A DNA stretch of 64,000 bases. Source: Allobaculum stercoricanis DSM 13633 (lineage in GTDB: Bacteria > Bacillota_I > Bacilli_A > Erysipelotrichales > Erysipelotrichaceae). The stretch is taken from positions 1,672,213 through 1,736,212 of the forward strand of contig NZ_KB913034.1 of the NCBI RefSeq assembly GCF_000384195.1. Direction: 5' to 3'. Both the position numbers and the translations under genes were made by a program. Below the pieces are notes generated by a model. The model saw nothing but the letters and a program-made list of their open reading frames with translations, did not search any database and was not told the origin of the DNA. This document shows, in pieces, positions 53,828 to 62,575 of the stretch. Position 1 is the first letter of the stretch, and every line of letters begins with the position of its first letter.

Positions 53828-54344
53828 AATCGTCCTCCCGTGCTATTTTGCCTTGTTTCTCCCAGCGGGTATAAACAAGATTTTCTAAACAACGCATAAT
53901 TTTGGTGTCATTGCGCTCTAATTTTGTCAGTGGCTTGGTCAAAATTGTAAAGGTACGCGCAAAGTTGCCCCCGAGAATATCGGTAAACAATTGATCTCCA
54001 AGCACAGCACAACGACTAGGTTTCATTTTTCTTTTCGCCATTTGCCACAAATAGGCAAATGGCAGTGGCTTACAAACAAATGTGCATAATGCCACATCTG
54101 GATAACCGCCTAATACTCGTTCAATATGAAATTTAAAGTTATTGGAAAAGATCACTGGTTCAATTCCAATCCGTTTTACATCCAAGATAAACTGATGCGC
54201 TTCTTTAGAAATGCCCTCGTTTTGCTCGGTTGTGATGGTATTATCGACATCGATAAATAAGACTTGAATCCCTTGATCCTTTAGTCGGTTGAGATCGAGA
54301 GTTTGAAAAGATCGCACCGTCATTTTTGGAAATAAAATACTCAT
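53811..54344 (-). CDS. YqeG-family HAD phosphatase
   Basis: HAD superfamily IIIA phosphatase, 177 residues, always linked to yqeH in Bacillota. Motif I VLFIDVDNTITTEQNEG (nucleophile and acid aspartates), motif II PVIFSNNFKFHIERV, and AVLGDQLFTDILGGNF as motif IV. The substrate is not established. aroE, which follows yqeH in Bacillus, is absent from this locus. Confidence 0.9.
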   Translation of the reverse strand: MSILFPKMTVRSFQTLDLNRLKDQGIQVLFIDVDNTITTEQNEGISKEAHQFILDVKRIGIEPVIFSNNFKFHIERVLGGYPDVALCTFVCKPLPFAYLWQMAKRKMKPSRCAVLGDQLFTDILGGNFARTFTILTKPLTKLERNDTKIMRCLENLVYTRWEKQGKIAREDDYVRIL

Positions 54345-54348
54345 AATT

Positions 54349-55932
54349 TTATTCTACCGATTGTAAAGAAGGCTTGTCAAAGTGGTCCATTAACGCCATT
54401 GCGCATCGCAATCCATCAATGGCCGATGTCGTAATGCCTCCGGAATAACCTGCACCTTCTCCACAAGGGTAAACCCCTTGCACAGTCGCTTGTAAAGACG
54501 TTTTGTCTCTTAAAACGCGAATGGAAGAAGAACTGCGTGTTTCAACACCCGTCAAAATCGCATCTCCAATAAATCCTGGGATTTTTTGTTCAAATGCAAG
54601 CAGTGCTTCTTTTAATGACTTGGCGATAACCGGCGGTAAAAACGTATTGAAATCAATAAAAACATGACCTAATGGATACGTTGGTTGGATGCCATCAAAA
54701 CGTGTCGTCATGACCCCTTGCACAAAATCTTTTGCCTTTTGCATCGGTGCACGATAAGAGTGCGTCAAATCATATGCCGCATGTTCAAGTTGTTCTTGAT
54801 AGTCTAAGCCGGCAAATAAGCCTGGCCCAGTATCACTTTGATCGACTTGCACAAGTAATGCGGCATTCGCATTCTCTGCACTACGATCGGAATAGCTCAT
54901 GCCATTGACAACAACGGTATTCGGTTCACTACTTGCCGCAACAACATACCCTCCCGGACACATACAAAAGCTATAGACACCTTTGTTGGTGGAAACGGTT
55001 TGAGTGACTTGATAGCGTGCCGGAATTAAAGTCGGATCGTTAGCACGATCTTTGAGCATCGCCTGGTTGATATACGTTTGATCATGTTCAATTCGAACCC
55101 CAATCGCAAATGGCTTACTTTCCATCGCTAAGCCTTTTTCATTGAGCATGCGAATCGTATCACTTGCTGAATGGCCCATCGCAATAATCAGTGCTTGGCA
55201 ATCGATCCATCCATGATCTTGAATATGTAAAGCAACAATGCGATTATCCTTCACTCGCATATCATCAAATTGGGCATCGAATAAAAATTGGCCCCCTAAA
55301 TGCTCAATTTCTTGTTTGAGGGCTTTCACAATTTTAACAAACCCATCGGTTCCGATATGAGGATGTTGTTGATATAAAATTTCTGGACTTGCGCCAAAGC
55401 GAACGAGCTCTTCAAACACTTTTCGTGCTTTTAAATCCTTCGATCGCGTCGTCAGTTTTCCATCTGAAAAAGCCCCTGCTCCACCCATACCATATTGAAC
55501 ATTCGATTGAGGGTCGAGAATTCCTTCTTGCCAAAATCGATGCACGTCTTCGGTACGTTTGTCAATTTCACTGCCCCGTTCTAAAACGAGTGGGCAATAT
55601 CCCATTTGCGCTAATAATAATGCCGCAAACATTCCTCCCGGTCCAAATCCGACAACTACAGGACGATTGGACAGTGGCACGTTTCCTTTTGGGGTATACG
55701 TAAACTTTTCGTCGGGTGCGATGCGAACATCGGGATTGGATAAGTATTTTTGGGGATGACGAACTTCAGCGTCAATAATAAAGGAAAACAGGACCTTCTG
55801 TTTCCTTGCATCCACCGATTTACGGTGAACACTCCAACTTAAAAGATCCTGTTTGGACATTTTCAACTTCTTTAAAAGAGCGCCTTCAATATCCTTGGGA
55901 TCTGTACATTTTACTTGATGAACTCGAATCAT
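54349..55932 (-). CDS. FAD-dependent dehydrogenase-like protein
   Basis: A 527-residue flavoprotein of the COG2509 type (NAD(P)/FAD-dependent oxidoreductase). After an N-terminal domain of about 85 residues the FAD dinucleotide motif PVVVGFGPGGMFAALLLAQMG appears, then the YGMGGAGAFSDGKLTTR loop typical of the family, ALIIAMGHSASDTIRML, and the C-terminal YPCGEGAGYSGGITTSAIDGL. The reaction is unknown. It is packed tightly between the acyltransferase and yqeG. Confidence 0.88.
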   Translation of the reverse strand: MIRVHQVKCTDPKDIEGALLKKLKMSKQDLLSWSVHRKSVDARKQKVLFSFIIDAEVRHPQKYLSNPDVRIAPDEKFTYTPKGNVPLSNRPVVVGFGPGGMFAALLLAQMGYCPLVLERGSEIDKRTEDVHRFWQEGILDPQSNVQYGMGGAGAFSDGKLTTRSKDLKARKVFEELVRFGASPEILYQQHPHIGTDGFVKIVKALKQEIEHLGGQFLFDAQFDDMRVKDNRIVALHIQDHGWIDCQALIIAMGHSASDTIRMLNEKGLAMESKPFAIGVRIEHDQTYINQAMLKDRANDPTLIPARYQVTQTVSTNKGVYSFCMCPGGYVVAASSEPNTVVVNGMSYSDRSAENANAALLVQVDQSDTGPGLFAGLDYQEQLEHAAYDLTHSYRAPMQKAKDFVQGVMTTRFDGIQPTYPLGHVFIDFNTFLPPVIAKSLKEALLAFEQKIPGFIGDAILTGVETRSSSSIRVLRDKTSLQATVQGVYPCGEGAGYSGGITTSAIDGLRCAMALMDHFDKPSLQSVE

Positions 55933-55933
55933 A

Positions 55934-56959
55934 TTACATTAACCAGTTCAGCCATGGATATTTATCACTCAACCTAAGAACCGTACTCGCAAAAAATTGT
56001 GCAAGTGCAAGAGTCACTAAGTACACAACGAGATGATATTCCGGAATGACTAATAGCAGCAGGCGCGCGAAAAGGATATGGCTGACATAAATGAGAGTCG
56101 ATTCCTGCCGCATTTTTACATAAACCGCTTTTTTGGGCATTTTGATTTGAAGCATCATATTCATAAAGAAATATAATGCAGGAATTAACATCAAAAACAT
56201 GCTGGACTGATCACTTAACACGCCCAGTGCCGAATATACACAAACTTCTAAAATCAAACCAATGAAAGAAGCCGCAAACCCAATCGAGCAAGCTTTTAAA
56301 TTTGGACGACGCATTTGTGAGCACATCAAGCCAATCCCAATAAAGAGTGGCGCAAAGAAAAATCCATCACGTGCCGTCACGATCATTTTGACAAAGAAAC
56401 CATACACAATAGAAATGTAAGGTAAGCTTTCCCAAATCGGACCAAAGATATTAATCAAATAGCCGATAAAATATAAAATCAAAGAAACTTCAAGCGTGAA
56501 GATCACGCCTTTTTTTGTATATAACCACCATACAATCGCCATACCGAGCATTAATGCTGGTAAAAACCAAAGATGGTAATAAGAACCGTTCAAAAAGAAA
56601 TCACGGATCCAACCTAATAGACCACTGAGTGAAAAACCAGCTTGAGCGTAGTTCCAAATCGTATACGGTAAGTAAATCACCGTCCAGATCAAATACAGTA
56701 CGCCAATACGAACAAACCATTTTTTCACGATTTCTTTAGCTTGAATCGAACGCAAGTGAACTTGGTTGACTTTGCGAAACAGAAAGAAACTACTGCACAC
56801 AAAGAAGAACGGAACGGCTAAACGTCCAATTGTGGAAATAAAGAACAAGTTAAATGCTGGATTAAAATCCACAAAAGGAAATGTATGAATGGCAACGACC
56901 AGCATTGCCGCAACATATTTGGCGATATCAATAGCTGGATATTGTTTTAGTTTTGCCAA
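55934..56959 (-). CDS. Acyltransferase family 3 membrane protein
   Basis: A polytopic membrane protein with about ten hydrophobic segments, 341 residues. YPAIDIAKYVAAMLVVAIHTFPF carries the hallmark histidine of the OafA/NodX-type acyltransferases, and FFFVCSSFFLFRK follows. It probably acetylates an envelope polymer or secondary metabolite. The start is taken as TTG at 56959 because GGAGGG lies six bases upstream; the in-frame ATG seven codons earlier would include that site. Related family members transfer serine for vancomycin resistance, but nothing here shows that. Confidence 0.85.
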   Translation of the reverse strand: MAKLKQYPAIDIAKYVAAMLVVAIHTFPFVDFNPAFNLFFISTIGRLAVPFFFVCSSFFLFRKVNQVHLRSIQAKEIVKKWFVRIGVLYLIWTVIYLPYTIWNYAQAGFSLSGLLGWIRDFFLNGSYYHLWFLPALMLGMAIVWWLYTKKGVIFTLEVSLILYFIGYLINIFGPIWESLPYISIVYGFFVKMIVTARDGFFFAPLFIGIGLMCSQMRRPNLKACSIGFAASFIGLILEVCVYSALGVLSDQSSMFLMLIPALYFFMNMMLQIKMPKKAVYVKMRQESTLIYVSHILFARLLLLVIPEYHLVVYLVTLALAQFFASTVLRLSDKYPWLNWLM

Positions 56960-57019
56960 AGAATTCCCTCCTTCATTCACAAGCTTTTCGCTTGTTTGAA
57001 TGTTTTATATCGTCCTTGC

Positions 57020-58186
57020 TTACTTTGCAAGTTCGTTATTTTGATCGATGCGAACAACACGACTTGTGATCGCACTGAGTGTTTCATTGTTGATCGTTTT
57101 AGCTAGGCGACTGATTTCATCCACCTTGCAAATTTGATCCCCATCTTTTCCGACCAATGTGGCCACATCGCCTTCAACGATATCATCAAAACCAGTAACA
57201 TCGACCATGCATTGGTCCATACAAATGTTGCCGACAATCGGAACAAGATGGCCTCGAATTGAAACATTTAAACCTTGATTACTACACATACGGGATAATC
57301 CATCCGCATAACCAATCGCCAAAGAAGCAATTCGTCTTGTGCCATGACAAGTGTAGTGACGCCCATAAGAGATCGTTGCCCCATCTGGTACATCTTTGAC
57401 TAAAGAAACTTTTGTTTTCCATTCTAAAATTGGAATAAAATCCGGATTCGATTCGATTTCGATCGTATCATCACTCGTCACACCCATATATAAAAGACCA
57501 GGACGGCAATAATCCATTCCTAAATCTTTGTAGTTCAAAATACCATATGAGTTTTGAATATGACGTAATCCTGGTTCAATGCCTTGCGCTTTTAAACGAT
57601 CGACTAATTCGTTGAATAAACGAATTTGATTTTCTGTGAATGCTTTGCTGTCACAACCTAAATCATCACTGACCGGGAAGTGCGAGAAGATCCCTTGTAC
57701 ATCGAGACCTTTCATCCAATACACTTCGCAAATTTGTTCGAAATCTTTTTGTCCATCTTCATATAAAATTCCAGTTCGATTCATACCGGTATCCGCTTTG
57801 ACATGCACTGACATTTTCATATTGTGAGCAAGACCATATGCATTCAGTTTTTTCGCATAGTCGTAAGAAACAACGGATTGAACAAAATGACCTTGGGCTA
57901 ATTCATCAAAACAAGCAGGCGCCGTATAACCCAAAATCAAAATTGGATCCTCGATTCCGGCTTGGCGTAACTGTTGCGCTTCACTCAAACAAGCTACCGC
58001 AAAATAGTCGACCCCTGCTTTTTTGAGTTCTTGCGTACAACGTACAGCACCATGACCATAAGCATTTGCTTTCACAATGCCCATAATCTTCGTGTTTCCA
58101 ATTAACTTTTGAACTTCTTTGACGTTATGCGCAATTCGATCGTAATGAATTTGCGCCCACGTTCTTTGTTTGTCGATTTCTATCAT
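57020..58186 (-). CDS. alr: Alanine racemase
   Basis: PLP enzyme making D-alanine for peptidoglycan, 388 residues. GIVKANAYGHGAVRC carries the PLP lysine (about residue 39), GYTAPACF and HVKADTGMNRTGI follow, and the catalytic tyrosine lies in ATISYGRHYTC. VGNICMDQCMVDVTG is also typical. It overlaps ddl by 4 bases (ATGA). Confidence 0.97.
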   Translation of the reverse strand: MIEIDKQRTWAQIHYDRIAHNVKEVQKLIGNTKIMGIVKANAYGHGAVRCTQELKKAGVDYFAVACLSEAQQLRQAGIEDPILILGYTAPACFDELAQGHFVQSVVSYDYAKKLNAYGLAHNMKMSVHVKADTGMNRTGILYEDGQKDFEQICEVYWMKGLDVQGIFSHFPVSDDLGCDSKAFTENQIRLFNELVDRLKAQGIEPGLRHIQNSYGILNYKDLGMDYCRPGLLYMGVTSDDTIEIESNPDFIPILEWKTKVSLVKDVPDGATISYGRHYTCHGTRRIASLAIGYADGLSRMCSNQGLNVSIRGHLVPIVGNICMDQCMVDVTGFDDIVEGDVATLVGKDGDQICKVDEISRLAKTINNETLSAITSRVVRIDQNNELAK

Positions 58187-59232
58187 AGTTGGATCTCTTT
58201 TTGCATCGCTAAATCGATCAAAGTATCAATTAAATCGCCAAATTCTGTTCCTGCAGCATTCATCATGGATGGATAACGGCTTGTTGCCGTAAATCCTGGA
58301 ATGGTGTTCACTTCGTTTACTAAGATTTCGCCTTTTTCGTTAATGAACATGTCAACACGAGCCATATCGCGACAACATAAAACGCGGAATACTTTTTTTG
58401 CTAATTCTTTTGCAGCATCTGATTTTTCTTTTTTAATGCGCGCTGGACAATAGATAGCAGAATCTTTCATTTCGTATTTTCCGGCAAAATCAAAGATTTT
58501 TCCGGCCATTTCGATTTCATCGATTTCACCTGTAACTAAGGCTTCATCCCCTAAAACTGCACAACCGATTTCAAAGCCATCAATTGCCCCTTCAACAAGC
58601 ACTTTTTTGCGTCCATCATATTTAAACGCATCTGCAACAGCTTGTTCATACTCTTCTTTATTGTCCACATAATGAACTCCATAAGAGCTTCCGGCATTAC
58701 ATGGTTTAATAAACCATGGCAAAGGAATAATCTTTTCTACTTCATCAGCAGACATCAATGGATCTTCCCCATGTAAACAAATATATGGAGCAGCAGGAAT
58801 GTTCGCTTGATCAAATAAACGGTGCATCACTTCTTTATCCATACATACGGCAGAACCTAAAAGATCACAACCTACGCAAGGAATACCAAGTAAAGTTAAT
58901 AGTCCTTGAATGGCACCATCTTCTCCGTTTTTACCATGTAAAATAGGCAAGCAACAATCGAGAGAAATCATCTCGTTCGTTTCCCGTTCAACCATTCCGC
59001 CATGAACCCAAGCAATTGGTTTTGCATGTTCTTCATTTTGCCAATGATCGTGTTCAAGATCATCAATCGATCCTGTGTAGTGGTAGAAACCACCTTGTAA
59101 TGTGATCCCAATCATCACAACTTCGTAACGTTCTGTATGAATCGAACGTAAAACAGATGCCGCGGAGTGCAAAGACACGCTATACTCTGAACTTTGACCG
59201 CCAAAAATGACGCCAAGACGAATTTTTTCCAT
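58183..59232 (-). CDS. ddl: D-alanine--D-alanine ligase
   Basis: ATP-grasp ligase forming D-Ala-D-Ala, 349 residues. GVIFGGQSSEYSVSLHSA, HGKNGEDGAIQGLLTLLGIPCVG, WFIKPCNAGSSYGVH and NEVNTIPGFTATSRYP are all present. The GEDGAIQ serine/tyrosine loop region follows the Y-type pattern expected for D-Ala rather than D-Lac ligases, but this was judged by eye. It lies one base after murF. Confidence 0.96.
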   Translation of the reverse strand: MEKIRLGVIFGGQSSEYSVSLHSAASVLRSIHTERYEVVMIGITLQGGFYHYTGSIDDLEHDHWQNEEHAKPIAWVHGGMVERETNEMISLDCCLPILHGKNGEDGAIQGLLTLLGIPCVGCDLLGSAVCMDKEVMHRLFDQANIPAAPYICLHGEDPLMSADEVEKIIPLPWFIKPCNAGSSYGVHYVDNKEEYEQAVADAFKYDGRKKVLVEGAIDGFEIGCAVLGDEALVTGEIDEIEMAGKIFDFAGKYEMKDSAIYCPARIKKEKSDAAKELAKKVFRVLCCRDMARVDMFINEKGEILVNEVNTIPGFTATSRYPSMMNAAGTEFGDLIDTLIDLAMQKEIQL

Positions 59233-59233
59233 A

Positions 59234-60592
59234 CTATTCTCCTTCTAGACAGCCTTGCACCACGCTGTCCATTTTCATTGCTCGTGAACCTTTTACTAGA
59301 ATTGCGCTATTTTGGTTCGCAAATGCTTTCAGTTCACGAATCATATCTTCTTTCGATTCGAAATGTTTCTTTTGTTTTGTGAATGCATCATGAGTGTGCT
59401 TCGATAATTCACCCCATGTATACAAAATATCCACGCCCACTTCGTTTGCAAAACGACCAATTTGAGCATGAAGTTCATTTTCCTGTTCACCTAAATCAAG
59501 CATATCGGATAATACCGCAATATGCAGATCGGCTGGAATTTGAATCAATGTCTGCAATGCACGCTGACAAGCTTCCGGATTTGATTTATAAGTATCATCG
59601 AAAATACAGGAATTGTGCCAAGCGTGAATATCTCCACGCATTGGTGTTAAATGGGCATTGCTTAAAGCCACATACCAGTTTTCTTCTGGAATTTTTGCAG
59701 CTTTTGCGACCAATAAAGCTGCTGTCGCATTATCGGCTTGTACCATATTAACACTTGGAATAAAGAACGGCTGACTTGCTAGCTCATCTAACATAAAGGT
59801 TAGACCTTTGCGAGAGAAGCCCAGATCCTTTGGTTCATATTTTGTATGCGGTCCATAAGGAATGACTGTCCAAGTCGGATCCATCGTTAACTCACGAACC
59901 GCTTGTTGAATTTCTTCGCTTGCGGCATGGTAAATAAACGTTCCATTTGCTTTTAAAGAAGAAACGATTTCACATTTTGCCCGCGCAATATTGAGCTTGG
60001 AACCCAAATTTTCCATATGGGCACTGCCAATTGATGTAATCACCGCAATATCCAATGGCGCAATGGAACAAAGATACTCAATCTCACCTTTGTTTTCCAT
60101 CCCCATTTCAAGAATCAAGACTTCTGTATCTAAGTCCGCTTCAAAAATGGTTAGCGGTAAGCCAATTTCACTATTGCGATTGCCTTGGGTTTTCCATGTC
60201 TTCCATGTCGAGCCAAATAAATCGGCACAAAAATCTTTTGTGGATGTTTTTCCATTGGAACCCGTAATCCCAATCGTAAGTGGATTCATCTGTTTTAGCC
60301 AAGCACTCGCCAATTGTCCAAGTGCGTCTACCACATTGTCCACAACGATTGCTCTTGTACCTTCCGGAATATAGGCATGATCTTTTTGCCAGAACATTAC
60401 GCCACCTTGGTCCATCACTTGCATCGCAAAATCGTGACCATCGACACGGGCCCCAACAATTGGCGCAAATAACATTCCCGCCTGGACAACTCTAGAGTCC
60501 GTAACGACACCACAAATCTCAAAATCAGGGTCAATATGAACAAGTGTGCCCGAAACGACTTGAGCCACTTGTGATACTTGCATTTTTATCAT
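59234..60592 (-). CDS. murF: UDP-MurNAc-tripeptide--D-Ala-D-Ala ligase
   Basis: Adds the dipeptide to the peptidoglycan precursor, 452 residues. The Mur ligase P-loop ITGSNGKTSTKDFC, TLSITQGNRNSEIGLP-like segment, LEMGMENKGEIEYL, and the C-domain DDTYKSNPEACQRAL and VLSDMLDLGEQENELH are clear. The start MIKMQVSQ at 60592 is set by GAGGA seven bases upstream. It heads murF-ddl-alr, so the enzymes making and attaching D-Ala-D-Ala are co-expressed. Confidence 0.96.
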   Translation of the reverse strand: MIKMQVSQVAQVVSGTLVHIDPDFEICGVVTDSRVVQAGMLFAPIVGARVDGHDFAMQVMDQGGVMFWQKDHAYIPEGTRAIVVDNVVDALGQLASAWLKQMNPLTIGITGSNGKTSTKDFCADLFGSTWKTWKTQGNRNSEIGLPLTIFEADLDTEVLILEMGMENKGEIEYLCSIAPLDIAVITSIGSAHMENLGSKLNIARAKCEIVSSLKANGTFIYHAASEEIQQAVRELTMDPTWTVIPYGPHTKYEPKDLGFSRKGLTFMLDELASQPFFIPSVNMVQADNATAALLVAKAAKIPEENWYVALSNAHLTPMRGDIHAWHNSCIFDDTYKSNPEACQRALQTLIQIPADLHIAVLSDMLDLGEQENELHAQIGRFANEVGVDILYTWGELSKHTHDAFTKQKKHFESKEDMIRELKAFANQNSAILVKGSRAMKMDSVVQGCLEGE

Positions 60593-60914
60593 TTTAAATC
60601 CTCACGTTTATTGACGACTTCATTGTCGATTCCCCTATCGTCAATCACGACGTTTTTATGGATCGGCAATCAAAGGATATATCTTATAAATTATACATTT
60701 CCTAGAATGCAAGTACAAAATTTAGAGATAAATTCAAGAATGTAACTTCTTTCAATGTCCATAATCGTTAGGGATTGTTCATTTATAGAATTTGATTTTT
60801 TCAAATCAGAATAAATCTTGTCGTTTTTTCTCGTTTTTCAAAAAAATCAGTACAATAAGATTTATAGAAAAAAAGTTGTATAAACATACTCAACAATCAG
60901 AAAGGATGACAATC
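60593..60914. other. murF-hinT divergent intergenic region
   Basis: About 320 bases with no ORF. The murF side has interleaved GTCGTC/GACGAT complementary segments that could fold in the leader; the hinT side has a TACAAT (about 60851) as a possible -10. No known riboswitch was recognised. Confidence 0.45.
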
Positions 60915-61328
60915 ATGGATTGTATTTTTTGTAAAATTGCGAATGGTGAAATTCCATCCACGACCCTTTATGAAGATGAAGAAGTTCGCGTAATTTTTGA
61001 CATCAACCCTGCTAGTGTAGGACATGTTCTCATTTTACCGAAAACTCATGCGGCATCTTTACTCGAATATCCAACCGAAAAGCTCGGCACAATTTTTGCG
61101 ATTGCTCAAAAAATCGGAAATGCGATGATTCAAGGATTACCTTGCGATGGTGTCAATATTTTAGCCAATTGTCGTGAAGCAGCTGGCCAAACTGTCGATC
61201 ACTTCCACGTGCACATCATTCCTCGCTATGCCAATGCACCAACTAAAGATGCGATGACCATCGAATCAGGAACGATTGAAAAGCCTGATTTTGATGCTTT
61301 AAAAGAAGCGATCACAAAAGCATTCTAA
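60915..61328 (+). CDS. hinT: HIT-family nucleotide hydrolase (HinT-like)
   Basis: Histidine-triad phosphoramidase or nucleotide hydrolase, 137 residues. CIFCKIANGEIPS with two cysteines at the N-terminus, GHVLILPKTHAASLLEY, and the catalytic triad VDHFHVHIIPR. Start at 60915 (ATG of MDCIFCKI), ten bases after AAAGG; an ATG three codons earlier abuts that site. Single-gene unit. Confidence 0.94.
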   Translation: MDCIFCKIANGEIPSTTLYEDEEVRVIFDINPASVGHVLILPKTHAASLLEYPTEKLGTIFAIAQKIGNAMIQGLPCDGVNILANCREAAGQTVDHFHVHIIPRYANAPTKDAMTIESGTIEKPDFDALKEAITKAF

Positions 61329-61353
61329 AATCGATTCAATCAACAATGGACAA

Positions 61354-61390
61354 GAAAACAGTCTTCGAAAGAGGACTGTTTTCTATTTTT
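61354..61390 (+). terminator. Terminator after hinT
   Basis: GAAAACAGTC and GACTGTTTTC form a 10-bp stem followed by TATTTTT. Confidence 0.85.
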
Positions 61391-61436
61391 AACCTAGAGC
61401 CAAACTAATCAACTTCCAATCTATTCCCTACAACAA

Positions 61437-61492
61437 AAAGATCCCCTTTCCGTCGTTTCTCTTATTTCGAGTATCGACTAAAAGAGGATCTA
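61437..61492. repeat. Solo IS3-type end (relic)
   Basis: TTATTTCGAGTATCGACTAA followed by AAGAGGATCT closely matches the right end of the IS3 element at 23697-23726 (TTATTTCGAGTGTCTACTAA...AAGGGAAC). It also keeps the hairpin form: AGATCCCCTTT...GTCG pairs with CGAC...AAAGAGGATCT. No transposase remains nearby. Confidence 0.65.
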
Positions 61493-61549
61493 TACACTTT
61501 AATCTTTTATCCATTTAATGCTTCTTTTGGCTCTAAATCTTGTTTGGTT

Positions 61550-61957
61550 CTAATTTTTATCGGTTGTTAATATTTCTATAGTTCTTAATAAGACATAGGC
61601 AACCACCATAGCAATCGACAATACCCGAAAACCATTATCCTCCGTTTGTGACCACACAAAATAGATGTTTAATCCCATGACAACGAACATAAACCAATCA
61701 AAATAAGTCCACTTATTGAGGACCGGCAAAGACTTTAACTTCGCACTGATCGCATCCGTCCATTTTTTTAGCAGCGGCCTCAGCTTATAATTTGGATTTG
61801 TAACGGAGTCATTGTACAGATATGAGAATAGCAGAATAATTGAAATGACTTTTAAAATCCAATTTCCTGTTTCAAACCAAGATTTTAAAGTATCAACAAA
61901 AATCATGGCCTGAATCGTTCCAGAGCGCAATGAATTTATTGGTGTCCAATATTTCAT
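61550..61957 (-). CDS. Small membrane protein of unknown function
   Basis: Not recognised. 135 residues with three hydrophobic stretches (about 33-48, 88-104, 112-128), an Arg/Lys-rich loop (KLRPLLKKWTDAISAKLK) and aromatic-rich NKWTYFDWFMFVVMG. The start MKYWTPINS at 61957 follows AAAGGGG by nine bases. A 33-residue hydrophobic peptide is encoded just upstream in the same direction. Size and topology would fit an immunity or small stress membrane protein, but this is speculation. Confidence 0.65.
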   Translation of the reverse strand: MKYWTPINSLRSGTIQAMIFVDTLKSWFETGNWILKVISIILLFSYLYNDSVTNPNYKLRPLLKKWTDAISAKLKSLPVLNKWTYFDWFMFVVMGLNIYFVWSQTEDNGFRVLSIAMVVAYVLLRTIEILTTDKN

Positions 61958-62017
61958 GCGGTTCATCCCCTTTACTACTTGTTGGAATGATAATCAAAAT
62001 TATCATCAATCCATTGC

Positions 62018-62119
62018 TTAAACAGTTCTTGTCATGCTAATCGGAGCTAGAGGTACACCTACAAACAAAAGCGCAGAAAGACATGCAGTCCCAGCACATT
62101 TCATTTTATTTTTTGTCAT
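62018..62119 (-). CDS. Putative 33-residue hydrophobic peptide
   Basis: Too short for standard gene finders. Reads MTKNKMKCAGTACLSALLFV then GVPLAPISMTRTV, a basic N-terminus, a hydrophobic core and a small-residue stretch, like a signal peptide. GAGGT seven bases before the ATG and a TATATT about 45 bases upstream support expression. It ends 60 bases before the small membrane protein gene. It could be a secreted peptide, a leader, or the stump of a truncated exported protein. Confidence 0.4.
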   Translation of the reverse strand: MTKNKMKCAGTACLSALLFVGVPLAPISMTRTV

Positions 62120-62451
62120 TTTAATGACCTCACTTTCCAAGCTACTCAATATAGCTTTTTTGCAATGACAACAACTCTATTTGTAGTAGACCCTAGGGTA
62201 AAGCAACCAACCTTGATATAAGATCAGTACAATTGTTAATTACATTTTAAAACGTTTTTTATTCAAAGCAACGGATTTCTTCAGTTTCATACAACTTTAT
62301 TTATCATAAATCTATTTGAATTGTATCTAACCGCAGATTTGAAACGTAGAATGCTTATTTAATGACGTTCCAAGTATCGAGCAAAAATCCGCTCTATCTT
62401 AAGGAGAAATCTATGTCATTTAAAAAGATAAAAAGGATGCTATCACCGTAT
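62120..62451. other. Intergenic region upstream of the peptide gene
   Basis: Mostly AT-rich without a convincing gene. It has a CCCTAGGG palindrome within TAGACCCTAGGGTAAAG near 62190. A plus-strand ORF of 38 codons at 62413-62529 with AAGGAG upstream overlaps the recG terminator and is doubtful. Confidence 0.4.
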
Positions 62452-62494
62452 AAAAAAAGAAGATCTGCCCACCTAAATAAAGGAGCAAATCTTC
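62452..62494 (-). terminator. Terminator after recG
   Basis: GAAGATTTGCTC and GGGCAGATCTTC form a 12-bp stem on the minus transcript, followed by seven U, about 80 bases after the recG stop. Confidence 0.85.
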
Positions 62495-62575
62495 ATATAC
62501 AAATTGCCTATATTTTTTCTTCGCTTTGATCGCAAACGCCAATCCTCTTTACACTTTTTGATCATCAAAAATTCT

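Noticed and set aside
55934..59232. Vancomycin-resistance cluster (ligase, racemase, acyltransferase)
   Set aside because: Genes are ordinary murF-ddl-alr; there is no VanT fusion, VanXY peptidase or VanRS system in the window.
59383..60374. Plus-strand ORFs of 122 and 127 codons opposite murF
   Set aside because: They lie wholly inside murF, which has all Mur ligase motifs; no homology-like pattern in the shadows.
62413..62529. 38-codon basic ORF on the plus strand with AAGGAG upstream
   Set aside because: It runs through the recG terminator hairpin, and the composition reflects the A-rich tract; kept only as a note.
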